DNA from: Treponema porcinum
Lineage (GTDB): Bacteria; Spirochaetota; Spirochaetia; Treponematales; Treponemataceae
Length of the DNA: 53,218 nucleotides
Reading direction: 5' to 3'
Assembly: GCF_900167145.1 (NCBI RefSeq)
Contig: NZ_FUWG01000018.1
Coordinates: 1-53,218 of the forward strand
In this document: positions 7,559-17,105 of the stretch, piece after piece
How positions within the stretch are numbered: the stretch's first letter is position 1
Layout: each line of letters opens with the position of its first letter
Program-made: the position numbers and the translations under genes
Notes under the pieces: model-generated
What the model saw: the letters and a program-made list of their open reading frames with translations, nothing else
Told to the model about the DNA's origin: nothing
Database searches by the model: none

Positions 7559-9706
7559 TCAGTAAATACTACGTATAAGGTCGATGAACGACGGCGTACG
7601 GCGGATTCCTAAATCTTCGGCAGTAAGGCTCATTTTTTTTCGAGAAACAGATTCGCCGTTTGCATCGGCAAGCGGTGCAGTATCAACAGCCGGACTTCCC
7701 TGCATCGTTTCGCCCGGCAGAAGCGCATTGTCTTCATCACGAACCGGCATTTTTATAAGGACAAGTTCATCACCTACGTTCACGCGGTCATAAAATCCTC
7801 GGTATTCAAGCAGACCTTCTGAAATTTCTTCGCCGGCAACGGTAACTGTAAACGAACCCAAAATGTCATCGTCTTTATACGAAACGCCTCCGCCGGTACT
7901 TGAAGTCTGAACGGCATTTTTACGCACGACGTCAAAAACAGCCCCTTCCGTACAGTTTTCAGAACGTCCAATATCAGCAAGAAGCGTTTTTCCTTCACGA
8001 CCGATGATTTTTGCGCGGACAGGAAGGTGCTCAAGAATTTCCTGGCGGAAACGGCGGAACACAGACGCATAGCGCGCATTCGCCGTTCCGTACAAATCAT
8101 TCTGCGTAATTTTATTTCCTGTGCGACCGGAATACATCGTGTAGGAAAGCGTTACGTCACGCGAGCCTTCATCAAGCGAAAGTATGACAAAATAGTCCAT
8201 TCCGCGGGTGCGCGCCTTCTGATACGCATCACCGAAACCTTCAACCTGTTCAGGGTGCGCCAGAACGGATGCACTTGCAATACCGGTAAAAATATCAGAA
8301 GCAAATTCTGCGGCAACCGTATTATTCTGTATATGAATCTGGTTTACAGCAGACGGCACATAGTAAATTCCGATGTTCCAGCGCGTTTTATCAAGGTAGA
8401 ACGGCTGAACGTTCCATTTATGCGAAAGGGAATCCTGCAGAAGATTATCATACGCTTCTATAGTGTCGTTCATCTGCACTTCACGGCGAGAAACGTTCCG
8501 GTTTTCGTCCTGCACGTCCGCCGAGTCACGCGTCTGGCGGATAAACAGAAGCTGCTCAAGATACAGTTCGTGCATTCCGTTCAGTTCAAGCATATCTGCA
8601 TACGCAAGGCGCGCTTCTTCATTGGAAGGCTCAATTTTTAGGGCACGCTGATATTCATACAATGCACCCGTTTTGTCATAACGGCGCGTACATTCACGTG
8701 CCTGCTGTATATGATACTGCGCCCATTCAGTACGGCGCGAATCTTCCAGCGGCACAGATTTATTTACCTCTACTTCAAGAGCGGCGCGCATTATTTCGTC
8801 GTCAGGAACAACGGAAAGCCCTGATGACCAGGTATTAACTGCCTGTGCCGTACGCCCAAGTTCCTTTTCTGCCGCGCCTTTTAAATACCACGCGCTTCCC
8901 CGGTTACGATCCCGCGCAATCCTGAAATCACAGATAGAAATAACTTCTTCGTATTCGTTCTGGGCAAAGCGCACCTTTGAAAGAAGCTCGTATGCCCTGT
9001 CATAATTTCCGTTCAGTTCGACTGCAACGCGACACTGCTTTTCTGCGCCGGTTAAGTTACCCTGCATTGCGCTTACAACTGCGGCAAGATAATGAACTTC
9101 TGCTTCTCCTGAATAATAGCCGATTGCCTGAGAAATATAATGCCTTGCATTCTCTGCTTTGCCAAGCTGCGCCGAAACTACTGCAAGGCTTAAAAGCGCC
9201 TTTCTGTTCTCGTTCTGACGCTTAAGCGCCTCGCCGTACTGTTTTTCCGCCCCGGAAATCCTGCCGTCAAACAAATCAAGTTCTGCAAGCCCAAAGCGCG
9301 CATCAACATTATTCGGCATTTTTTTAAGAATATGCTCAAAAATCGTGCGCGCCTCACTGAATTTTCCAAGAGCAATATACGTCATTCCGCGAAGATTTTG
9401 CAGTGCCGTATCATCTTTTGCATATTTTTCTGCTTCATCAAGCTGCGTAAGGACAAGTTCAAATTCTCCGAGCTGGTAGGAGCACTGCGCAAGGTGAAAC
9501 CAGGCATCCGCATAGACAGGATTTGTCTGCACCGCCTCCAGAAAATGCTGTGATGCGGCGTACCAGTTTTCATCATTCTGCGCCGAAAGCCCCTCGTCAA
9601 AAAAAGAAGAAGCAGTTTTTTCTGCACAGAATGACGGCGCGCCTGCAAAACAAATGCAGAACGCACAGAAAAGCAGGATGCGGATGCTAGTCTTTTTTCT
9701 CTTCAT
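7559..9706 (-). CDS. Exported tetratricopeptide-repeat protein
   Basis: The 715-residue product begins with a basic region and a hydrophobic signal sequence (ILLFCAFCICFAGAPSFCA, cleavage near residue 28). Many TPR units follow across about residues 30-400; helical pairs such as NPVYADAWFHLAQCSYQLGE and YHIQQARECTRRYDKTGALY are clear. The C-terminal 300 residues are beta-rich and unrecognised. It is the last gene of the minus-strand operon that begins with uvrA, and its start overlaps the tlyC-like stop by 20 bases, which implies translational coupling. A periplasmic scaffold, possibly for envelope assembly, is an inference from the TPRs and the lptD-containing operon. Confidence 0.85.
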   Translation of the reverse strand: MKRKKTSIRILLFCAFCICFAGAPSFCAEKTASSFFDEGLSAQNDENWYAASQHFLEAVQTNPVYADAWFHLAQCSYQLGEFELVLTQLDEAEKYAKDDTALQNLRGMTYIALGKFSEARTIFEHILKKMPNNVDARFGLAELDLFDGRISGAEKQYGEALKRQNENRKALLSLAVVSAQLGKAENARHYISQAIGYYSGEAEVHYLAAVVSAMQGNLTGAEKQCRVAVELNGNYDRAYELLSKVRFAQNEYEEVISICDFRIARDRNRGSAWYLKGAAEKELGRTAQAVNTWSSGLSVVPDDEIMRAALEVEVNKSVPLEDSRRTEWAQYHIQQARECTRRYDKTGALYEYQRALKIEPSNEEARLAYADMLELNGMHELYLEQLLFIRQTRDSADVQDENRNVSRREVQMNDTIEAYDNLLQDSLSHKWNVQPFYLDKTRWNIGIYYVPSAVNQIHIQNNTVAAEFASDIFTGIASASVLAHPEQVEGFGDAYQKARTRGMDYFVILSLDEGSRDVTLSYTMYSGRTGNKITQNDLYGTANARYASVFRRFRQEILEHLPVRAKIIGREGKTLLADIGRSENCTEGAVFDVVRKNAVQTSSTGGGVSYKDDDILGSFTVTVAGEEISEGLLEYRGFYDRVNVGDELVLIKMPVRDEDNALLPGETMQGSPAVDTAPLADANGESVSRKKMSLTAEDLGIRRTPSFIDLIRSIY

Positions 9707-10484
9707 CGCTTTTTTCCTCAGTTTTCTTGATGACTTTTATAAGGTTTATGCGGTGTCCTTCCATATCCTGAACGATAAAATCAAATCCACCCCAGGAAAC
9801 TTTTTCAAAGCGGACAGGAATTTTTCCGAAAAGATCAAACACAAATCCACCCAGAGAATCAAAATCTGCCGCCGGGAACTGTGCTTCAATCATTTCGTTC
9901 AAATCGTCAAGGTCAACGCGGGCATCACAAAGCCACATATCCGTACCGACTGATATAATGTCTTCACGCTCGTTGTCAAATTCGTCCTGAATGTCGCCTA
10001 CAATCTCTTCGATAATGTCTTCCATCGTAATTATTCCGGCAATTCCGCCGTATTCGTCAATGGCAATGGCAATATGAAGGTGACGGCGCTTGAATTCACG
10101 AAGCAGCGTATCAATCCGCTTGGATTCCGGAACAAAATATGCCTTGCGGATAATTTTATCAAGCTGCGGAATTTCTTTTTTTCCAAGCGAATAAATCAAG
10201 TCCTTTACGTACAAAACACCGATAACGTTATCAATTGACTCTGAATACACAGGAAAACGCGAATGACCGCTCTCCCGGATTTTTGTCATAAGTTCGTCAA
10301 GAGGAGTATCTACGGCGATAAAATCAACGTCAATTCGCGGAATCATCACCTCTTTTACAGCCGTTTCGCTCAGCTCCTCAATTCCCTGAATCATATCACG
10401 CTTTTCTTCGTTAAGAATTTCCTGCTGCTCAGGCGTAATGTCTTCCAATGAATATGCAGCTTTCTTTTTTTTATTAAAAAACAT
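9687..10484 (-). CDS. TlyC/CorC-family protein with CBS-domain pair
   Basis: The 265-residue protein has an N-terminal helical region, a pair of CBS domains (about residues 45-165, with VMIPRIDVDFIAVD, HSRFPVYSES and AIAIDEYGGIAGIITMEDIIEEIVGDI) and a C-terminal CorC/HlyC transporter-associated domain (about 175-255, with DLNEMIEAQFP and LGGFVFDLFGKIP). Members have been called haemolysin C or TlyC, but they are better viewed as adenine-nucleotide-binding regulators linked to Mg/Co efflux or ribosome maturation. No membrane segments are present. It lies 20 bases after ybeY in the same operon, the usual ybeY-corC order of many bacteria. Confidence 0.9.
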   Translation of the reverse strand: MFFNKKKKAAYSLEDITPEQQEILNEEKRDMIQGIEELSETAVKEVMIPRIDVDFIAVDTPLDELMTKIRESGHSRFPVYSESIDNVIGVLYVKDLIYSLGKKEIPQLDKIIRKAYFVPESKRIDTLLREFKRRHLHIAIAIDEYGGIAGIITMEDIIEEIVGDIQDEFDNEREDIISVGTDMWLCDARVDLDDLNEMIEAQFPAADFDSLGGFVFDLFGKIPVRFEKVSWGGFDFIVQDMEGHRINLIKVIKKTEEKSDEEKKD

Positions 10485-10504
10485 ATATACTGTTCCTGTA
10501 TTTT

Positions 10505-10987
10505 CTATATACTTATAATTTTCTCTGTTTCAAGCGCCTTCAGTGTTTTTTCCTGAAGGACAAGCATTTCGCATTCAGGCTCAACGCCTTTTTCTATATG
10601 CTCCGGCTCGTGATCCATTCCGTTCAAATGAAGAATTCCGTGAATCAAAAGCCGTTTCAATTCTGTATTTGCATCAGTTTCAAAATATTCTGCATTTTCC
10701 GGCAGCATATCAAGGCTGACGGCTATATCTCCGGCACAAAACCATACTCCTTCCTCATCTTCGTATTCTTCGCCGTTCTCGAACGACAGCACGTCTGTTG
10801 CGCTGTCAATCTGACGGTAATTTTTATTCAGTTCCTGTATAAATTCATTACTGCAAAAAAGAACGGAAATCTCCTCTTTGTCATAGGAAAGTTTTTCCAT
10901 TACAGTCTGAACGAACGGCTCTACCCCGTCAAGCCACTCAGGCTTTTCAATTCCGTCCTGAACGGAAATCAATATGCGGTTAGCCAT
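10505..10987 (-). CDS. ybeY: Endoribonuclease YbeY
   Basis: YbeY is a single-strand-specific, zinc-dependent RNase that matures the 3' end of 16S rRNA and takes part in ribosome quality control. The 160-residue product carries the signature HGILHLNGMDHE (about residues 114-125), whose three histidines bind zinc, and the upstream ATDVLSF motif. Length and motif spacing are normal. Its start overlaps the stop of the HD-domain gene by 8 bases. The neighbours phoH, the 7TM-HD gene and corC/tlyC are the conserved context of ybeY in many bacteria. Confidence 0.96.
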   Translation of the reverse strand: MANRILISVQDGIEKPEWLDGVEPFVQTVMEKLSYDKEEISVLFCSNEFIQELNKNYRQIDSATDVLSFENGEEYEDEEGVWFCAGDIAVSLDMLPENAEYFETDANTELKRLLIHGILHLNGMDHEPEHIEKGVEPECEMLVLQEKTLKALETEKIISI

Positions 10988-12779
10988 TGAGTTTTACCTC
11001 TGTTAAAGTTTTGTCGCCAAGCGAAACAGACTGTCTTGAACTCTTCTTTTCTGCATTCTTTTCATTTTTTTCTGCTTTTTCAGTTTTTTCACCCTTAGTG
11101 CCGTCCGCATTCTTTGATGCATCTTCCGCAGGGTCTTTCTGATCAGGATATTCAATCCTGTTGTGGTAGTAGCCGACAAGAAGCTTTACGAACGCATCTT
11201 TTATCGTCGTAATGTCGCTGAACGTCAAGTCGCATTTATCAAGCTGGTGATGCTCTGCCTTTCCGTTTATGAGCATCTGTATGAATTTATCAAGACGTTC
11301 TTCCGTCGGATTTTCAAGCGTGCGGCAGGCTGCTTCTACAGTATCTGCAAGCATTACAACGGCACTTTCCTTTGTGGACGGCGGATTTCCGGTATAGGAA
11401 TAGTCTGCCGGATTTACGTTCGGATTTTCTTTTTTTGCTTCTTCATAGAAATAGGCAATTATGTTGTTTCCGTGGTGCTCTTCGATTATGTCGATAATCT
11501 GCTGCGGAAGATGCAGCTGGTGTGCCTTTTCAACACCCTTACGCACGTGGCTTCTGATAACGGAAACAGAAAGGCTTGGCTTCATGGCATTGTGCTTGTT
11601 TATTCCGTTCGTTTGATTTTCTACAAAATACTCGCTCTGATCCATTTTTCCGATGTCGTGATAATACGCACCTACCCTTGCAACAAGCGCATTCGCCCCG
11701 ATGTCGCGGCACGCATTTTCCGCAAGCTGCGCAACCATCTGCGAATGCTGATACGTTCCGCTTGCCGTAACAAGCATTTTTCTCATTACAGAATTATTAA
11801 GATCGCTTAAATCCATAAGACGGAATACACTTGCCGTATTCAAGAGGAATTCAACAGGCGTTATAAAGCCGAGCGCAAGAATTCCGGAAAGAAAACCGTT
11901 TGCCGCAACACCGCCGATAATAATCGGCATATGGGCAAATTTTTCGTTAAAAATAACTGCAATCAGAACAACCATTACGGAATCCATGAACGCAAGAATG
12001 AGGGAAACAAATACCATATCAATACGGCGCTCGATTTTTCGCACGACAGTTGAAGCCGCAAGGCAGGAAGCAAGCGTAAACAGAAACGGTACGGCCTGGC
12101 AGGAACTTGCATCGAATACGCCGAATGCAAGAACTACGGAGAAAAACGCCGCGTTCAGCTGACCGTACAAAATCGCCTCTATAAGGACGAAGAGCGACGA
12201 CGGAATAATTATGTTAAGCGCAAACGGAGATGCAAAAGCCTGTGTCTTTGCACCAAACGCCGCCGCTCCGTACACAATAAGAAAGCATATTACCTGAAAA
12301 ACAAATTCACGCAGAAGCACATTTCTTTTTCGCGGAATAAACGCAAAGAACAGATACCACATCACCATCAAAAGAAGAAGGTACAGTTCCGAATTTGCAA
12401 ACGCCCGAAGGTCAAGATAAATAGGTGATTCGGACATTTTTAGAAGCTTTGAATACGCCTCTTCCGTAATCGGAAAGCCCTTTCTTATTATCTTTTCGCC
12501 TTCTTCAATAAAAACAGGATTCATCTCGTCAGCCGGAATTGATTTTGAAGCATAAATTGTCCTGTCTGCAATCTGTCCTACTTCAAAATCTTCCATTCTG
12601 AACGAAGCTATTGTCTGGCTGGTTGCAACATTAAAAAAATTCAATATCGTAGCCGCGGCAAAACCGGTAAGCATAAGGACAATTACCTTATAATGCGTTT
12701 TTATGAACGCACTCATTTCCGCAAAAAAAACTGATGCTGAACTTTTTGTATTATTCGCTTTCATTCTGTTCATTCTCAT
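10980..12779 (-). CDS. Membrane-bound HDIG-domain phosphohydrolase, PgpH-like (7TM-HD family)
   Basis: The 599-residue protein has a first membrane segment near residues 31-50, an extracytoplasmic region to about residue 130 (short compared with Listeria PgpH), a block of hydrophobic helices (about 130-330) and a cytoplasmic HD domain. The metal-binding signature is TYQHSQ plus YYHDIGKMDQSEYF, and EEHHGNNIIAYFYEEA follows. The C-terminal tail is rich in Lys, Glu and Asn. PgpH-type enzymes hydrolyse cyclic di-AMP; that activity is plausible here but not proven. The start could be 12779, 12773 or 12764. All are within or just past the phoH stop, consistent with coupled translation between phoH and ybeY. 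Confidence 0.9.
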   Translation of the reverse strand: MRMNRMKANNTKSSASVFFAEMSAFIKTHYKVIVLMLTGFAAATILNFFNVATSQTIASFRMEDFEVGQIADRTIYASKSIPADEMNPVFIEEGEKIIRKGFPITEEAYSKLLKMSESPIYLDLRAFANSELYLLLLMVMWYLFFAFIPRKRNVLLREFVFQVICFLIVYGAAAFGAKTQAFASPFALNIIIPSSLFVLIEAILYGQLNAAFFSVVLAFGVFDASSCQAVPFLFTLASCLAASTVVRKIERRIDMVFVSLILAFMDSVMVVLIAVIFNEKFAHMPIIIGGVAANGFLSGILALGFITPVEFLLNTASVFRLMDLSDLNNSVMRKMLVTASGTYQHSQMVAQLAENACRDIGANALVARVGAYYHDIGKMDQSEYFVENQTNGINKHNAMKPSLSVSVIRSHVRKGVEKAHQLHLPQQIIDIIEEHHGNNIIAYFYEEAKKENPNVNPADYSYTGNPPSTKESAVVMLADTVEAACRTLENPTEERLDKFIQMLINGKAEHHQLDKCDLTFSDITTIKDAFVKLLVGYYHNRIEYPDQKDPAEDASKNADGTKGEKTEKAEKNEKNAEKKSSRQSVSLGDKTLTEVKLNG

Positions 12780-13791
12780 ACGCCTTTACTATTTTTTTTA
12801 CCAATGGATTGCGGACTACATCTTCTGCAGTAAGCCTGTTCATTCCAATCTCTTTTATGGAAGACAAAAGATTAGCCGCGTGAACCAACCCTGACTGTAC
12901 CCGCTTAGGAAGATCTGTCTGCGTAATATCTCCTGCAACAAACACTTTCGCGCCCTCTCCCATACGCGTAAGAAACATTTTCATCTGCTCAACCGTTGTG
13001 TTCTGAGCCTCGTCAAGAATTATGACGCTGTTGTTCAGCGTGCGTCCGCGCATATATGCAAGCGGCGCAATTTCAATTGCACCAGCTTCAACAAGCCGCT
13101 TTACAGTTTCACGGGGAATAATCATTTCCATTGCATCATAAAACGGCCGTAAATAAGGATTAAGTTTATCCTGTAAATCACCTGGCAGAAAACCCAGACT
13201 TTCCCCTGCTTCAACAACAGGACGCGAAATAATCATTTTTGATTTTTGACGTGAAAGAAGAAGCCTGAGCGCCTCTGCCACAGCAAGGAACGTTTTTCCG
13301 CTGCCGGCCGCTCCGTAACAGAAAACCATATCGTGCCTGCGCATAGACATAATGTAGTCCGCCTGATTTTGCGTACGCGGATAGATTTTCCTGAGTGCCC
13401 CGGGAACAAGAATTGATGTCTGCTCCACATCTGCACGTCGCTCAATATTAAGGACAGAAGCTATTATATCGCCTGTATTACGGCTTCCGTCATTTATTTC
13501 ATCTACAATGCGGTCTATAATATACTGGAATTCCTGACGCACAGAACTATCATCGGTATCTACGGACAGTTCGTTTCCGCGCGTAAAAACCGGCGTTCCC
13601 AGATGGTTTTCAATGAGTTTTAAATTGTTGTCATTCGTGCCGCATACACAGGAAAGTACATCTGCATCAGGCACGACTATCGTATACTCGTTCACGTTAT
13701 TTATGTAATTGTAAAGTTCAACAGCCTTATTGTCAATTATTCCCGCCGGGTGCAGAACCGCCAGGGTCTGCCGCACTACTGAAGTTTCCAT
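12751..13791 (-). CDS. phoH: PhoH-family ATPase
   Basis: The 346-residue product has an N-terminal alpha/beta region and a PhoH ATPase domain with Walker A GAAGSGKT, then SRPVVEAGESLGFLPGDL, Walker B VIILDEAQN and GDITQTDLP. PhoH-like ATPases are cytoplasmic and are linked to RNA metabolism; the location next to ybeY supports this. The ATG at 13791 is preferred: an upstream in-frame GTG at 13842 would lie wholly inside lptD. The chosen start overlaps the lptD stop by 16 bases. The end overlaps the following HD-domain gene by up to 29 bases. Confidence 0.93.
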   Translation of the reverse strand: METSVVRQTLAVLHPAGIIDNKAVELYNYINNVNEYTIVVPDADVLSCVCGTNDNNLKLIENHLGTPVFTRGNELSVDTDDSSVRQEFQYIIDRIVDEINDGSRNTGDIIASVLNIERRADVEQTSILVPGALRKIYPRTQNQADYIMSMRRHDMVFCYGAAGSGKTFLAVAEALRLLLSRQKSKMIISRPVVEAGESLGFLPGDLQDKLNPYLRPFYDAMEMIIPRETVKRLVEAGAIEIAPLAYMRGRTLNNSVIILDEAQNTTVEQMKMFLTRMGEGAKVFVAGDITQTDLPKRVQSGLVHAANLLSSIKEIGMNRLTAEDVVRNPLVKKIVKAYENEQNESE

Positions 13792-16700
13792 TCGCCGTAG
13801 TCGTCGATAATCTCCGTCTTCATTGCGGACATCGGGCGCCACAGAATTGAAATCGTTATGTACGGACTGAAATCATAAGATTTTTTACCGTCTTCGGTAA
13901 CAAGACGCGGTTCCATTTTGAATGACATCTTGAAATCCCAGTCGTGAAGTTCGTGCGTAACGTCGAATTTCAGCGACTTAAGCTTAAAGCCCGATGCCTG
14001 ACGCAGGCTTTCGTCATCAAAGCGGAAAGAATTAAACAGGTCGACAAATATATTTTCTTCGCCGGCAAGTCCTATGTCATTGCCGAAATAGCGGTAAATG
14101 ACGGAATTTCTTGACGTAGAGGAGAACGTAACCGTAAGGAATTCGTGTATTTTAAATGAAACAGACGGAGAGAACGTAAAATAGCTGCTCGTAGGCTTAA
14201 GCAAATCTGCAACGACGCTTGTTGAAAGTCCCAGTCCCATACTGATTCTGTTTTTCCAGGTGTACACAGTTTTGGTAGACGGAGAATAGCTAAGCGAAAG
14301 CGAGTACGGCAGGAATTCTTTTTCCGCCCGCTGAGTCCATCCGCGTTTTTCACCTTCCTTAGAGCCGTCTGAAAAATCATAGCCGTAGGTGTAGGACATC
14401 GTGTAGGCGGCAGAAAGGCTTTTCCACCCTAAAGAAAGTTTCATCGAGTCGTGATAGCTTTCTTCCATATTGTAATTGTAGCTTTCGGAAAACTTAAGCG
14501 TATTGCTGAACAGGCTAAGCGTAAGGCTCTGCTTGAACGGCTGCTTCACCCAGTCGGCATCGTCCGCAGTGCTGCTTTTTTTTATTCCTGCTTCAAATGC
14601 AAGCGACGTGTACGGAAAACCGAATTTCAGAGTGCCGTAATACGCCTCTGCCTGCGGCTTAAGCGTTGTTGAAAGCGTAAGGCTCTGGGAAAATTTGCTG
14701 TCCATCTGATTAGCGGCAAACGTCAGGTCGATTGCGTTTGTCGTTACGGCATTTTCGTCATCCCAGTCAACCCAATGATATTTCCATTCAGGATTATCTT
14801 CTTCTGCATCATATTCGTCCGCAAGAAATTCCGTGCGCACAAGCTTGATTGTAGAACGCCAGGTAATTCCCGTATCTTTTATCGAAGGAATATAGCAGAA
14901 CGGCTTTAGCGAAATTGAATTTGTATTTGTCAAATCGCGCTTTTCTGCAGAATAGTCAGTCTTTTTCAGGGACGTAATCTGAGAAGCGGTGTAGCCGCCT
15001 TTATCCGTGTTGTCCGAAATGTACGGGTGTTTCTGGAAAACAGGATTGAACGTATAGGAATTGCTCACATTGAAAAAAGAGCCTGCATAGCTGAAACTGT
15101 TGTCAAGCGTAACAGGAACTTTTATCGTATACATAGAAGACTTCAAGTTATCCCACTCAAAATCATCGGCTTTCTTTAAATTTGAAGACGAATAGGCAAG
15201 CTGCGTTGAAATTGACGGCTTTACAGAATATTTCATAGAAAAGTCAATTCCCGGAACAGACGATGAAGAATCGCTTACTGCACTCAGCTTAGGAAGCGGC
15301 TCGGAATTCAAAAAGATGTTTTTTTCTTCCTGACGGGAAGTCTCGTCAAAAGCAAGTGCAGAAGAAGATTGATTTTCCCCATCCTCCGCAGAATCTGAAC
15401 TTTCAGAAGCAGTTTCTGAATCCGCTTTTTCCTTGTCAGAAAGGAATTCTTCCGGCAGCGCAAGGGGAACGGCATAAGCCGGCGTCTGCACAGACTTTGC
15501 CGTTTTTGTCTTTGTAGAAGAATAGTTTACAATCGTTCCGCTGAGAGTTCCCGACAACGTCGCCGGCGTAATCTGCGAAGGATAGTAAAATTTGCGCTGC
15601 GGCGAATAGCTTTTCCAGGAAGAAAGGTCTGCGTCCTCTATGCCGCTCGTAGAAAAATCAGTCGTAGTCATAGTAGAAAACGCAATCGACGAATTCAGGC
15701 TGAGCGAAAAAGACGAAATTACAGGCTTTATGAAATCCGGAATAGGAACGGAATAAGAACTTGTGAGAGTCCAGGAGAACGACGAAACTTCATTGATTGT
15801 ATCATCTTCGTCAGTATCATTTGCAGAATCAATCAAGTAGCTTATCCAGTCCATTGTTTCCGTACGGTCAGAAAAATCATCCTTGAAAAACGGGTCTGAA
15901 TAAATCGGAAGCGAAAGTGAAAGCGAAAACGGCTTTGACACCGACATCTTGAAATTAGTTGAATACCGGAACGGAAGCGAAAAACCGAACAGATTTGATT
16001 TGTCGTAATACTTTTCGCCTGATTTTCCGTACGGCAGATAGTCCGTGCCTTCCCTGAAAATCGTATTTGAAAATCCCAGCTGAAGTCCGAGTTCAAGATT
16101 CGTTACATATTTAGGAGGCTTTATTACACCGTCAAGACCGACCATAACGCCCATATTTGAGTAATAGTCACCCATAATCTTGACGTAGTTCGTCGTATTT
16201 CCCTTGTAGTCCGCGTCAAGATTGTGGAGCATAAGCCCTTCAATGCGCTGTTCTTTGAGGGAAGACGGCTTTACAAAATTGAACAGAGCCTTGAGTTTTT
16301 CCGAGCCGTCACTTTCCGTAGAAGAACTTGACGAAGACGATGAAGTTGTATCAAGCGGCTTTCGTCCGTAGATGTACGCCGTCGTCTGGATAAAATAGCC
16401 TTCCCTTTTCCGGTAACCGAATACAGGATTAAAAATAAGCTCGTCCTTAGGATAATAGAATGCCGGAAAATAAAAGACAGGAACAGGCCCTACGAAAAGA
16501 AGCGCATTTAAAAATGCAAACTCGCCGCCCGGCAAAAGCCATATTCGCGACGCCTTGATGTTCCAGTGCGGATCTTCGTCATCGCAGAAAGTAAGTACGC
16601 CGTCCTTGAAAGCAATAGTATTTGACTCGCTGCGCCCGAAAATGTCCGAAGCAACGATAAGCGTAGAACCGGAAGGCAGGTTTATCGCATCCGATTTTGT

Positions 16701-17099
16701 CTGAACGACGCGTCCGTCATCAAATACGCCCTCAAGCGTAGAAGTATTGAACATAAGCGCATTCGCCGTTACATTCTGGCTTCCTGAATTTGCAGTATTC
16801 TGTTCAAGAGAAACAGAGCCGTCCGCATAAATCATTTCCGTAACGCGGTCATAGCGGATGACGTCTGCGGTGATGACGTTTTTGTTCGAGCCTTTTGAAA
16901 CGGAAACCTTTACGTTTCCGGAAAGAATGATAATGTCGTTTCCAGTCTGTTTGTCTTTCTCATAGCGGGTATTCTGTGCATTTTCTATATTTATGACAGT
17001 CCTTTCCGACTCCTGCACATACGCAGGCTGAGAAAACAGCGCAAACGCAAGCGCACAAAAAGAGAAAATAAGAGCAGGGACATTACGTTTTTCTTTCAT
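13776..17099 (-). CDS. lptD: LptD/OstA-like outer-membrane assembly protein
   Basis: The 1107-residue protein has a signal peptide (hydrophobic FSFCALAFALFSQPAYV), an LptA/OstA-like beta-jellyroll region (about residues 35-170, with LSGNVKVSVSKGS and ADGSVSLEQN) and the VPVFYFPAFYYPKDE segment typical of LptD. A long C-terminal region of alternating amphipathic beta-strands forms the barrel. In E. coli LptD places LPS in the outer leaflet, but treponemes are generally considered to lack LPS; T. pallidum TP0515 is a comparable orphan. A different amphiphile, perhaps a glycolipid, is a reasonable inference. An unusual serine run lies near residues 255-265. It follows uvrA by 6 bases, the same neighbour as in T. 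pallidum as I recall it. Confidence 0.85.
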   Translation of the reverse strand: MKEKRNVPALIFSFCALAFALFSQPAYVQESERTVINIENAQNTRYEKDKQTGNDIIILSGNVKVSVSKGSNKNVITADVIRYDRVTEMIYADGSVSLEQNTANSGSQNVTANALMFNTSTLEGVFDDGRVVQTKSDAINLPSGSTLIVASDIFGRSESNTIAFKDGVLTFCDDEDPHWNIKASRIWLLPGGEFAFLNALLFVGPVPVFYFPAFYYPKDELIFNPVFGYRKREGYFIQTTAYIYGRKPLDTTSSSSSSSSTESDGSEKLKALFNFVKPSSLKEQRIEGLMLHNLDADYKGNTTNYVKIMGDYYSNMGVMVGLDGVIKPPKYVTNLELGLQLGFSNTIFREGTDYLPYGKSGEKYYDKSNLFGFSLPFRYSTNFKMSVSKPFSLSLSLPIYSDPFFKDDFSDRTETMDWISYLIDSANDTDEDDTINEVSSFSWTLTSSYSVPIPDFIKPVISSFSLSLNSSIAFSTMTTTDFSTSGIEDADLSSWKSYSPQRKFYYPSQITPATLSGTLSGTIVNYSSTKTKTAKSVQTPAYAVPLALPEEFLSDKEKADSETASESSDSAEDGENQSSSALAFDETSRQEEKNIFLNSEPLPKLSAVSDSSSSVPGIDFSMKYSVKPSISTQLAYSSSNLKKADDFEWDNLKSSMYTIKVPVTLDNSFSYAGSFFNVSNSYTFNPVFQKHPYISDNTDKGGYTASQITSLKKTDYSAEKRDLTNTNSISLKPFCYIPSIKDTGITWRSTIKLVRTEFLADEYDAEEDNPEWKYHWVDWDDENAVTTNAIDLTFAANQMDSKFSQSLTLSTTLKPQAEAYYGTLKFGFPYTSLAFEAGIKKSSTADDADWVKQPFKQSLTLSLFSNTLKFSESYNYNMEESYHDSMKLSLGWKSLSAAYTMSYTYGYDFSDGSKEGEKRGWTQRAEKEFLPYSLSLSYSPSTKTVYTWKNRISMGLGLSTSVVADLLKPTSSYFTFSPSVSFKIHEFLTVTFSSTSRNSVIYRYFGNDIGLAGEENIFVDLFNSFRFDDESLRQASGFKLKSLKFDVTHELHDWDFKMSFKMEPRLVTEDGKKSYDFSPYITISILWRPMSAMKTEIIDDYGEWKLQ

Positions 17100-17105
17100 T
17101 ATGTT

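Noticed and set aside
13792..13842. GTG start at 13842 for phoH
   Set aside because: It would add 17 codons lying entirely within lptD; the ATG at 13791 gives a normal PhoH start.
15780..16340. Serine-rich and acidic codon runs in lptD as a possible frameshift or repeat array
   Set aside because: The frame is continuous and the strands on both sides keep the barrel pattern; it is a low-complexity loop.
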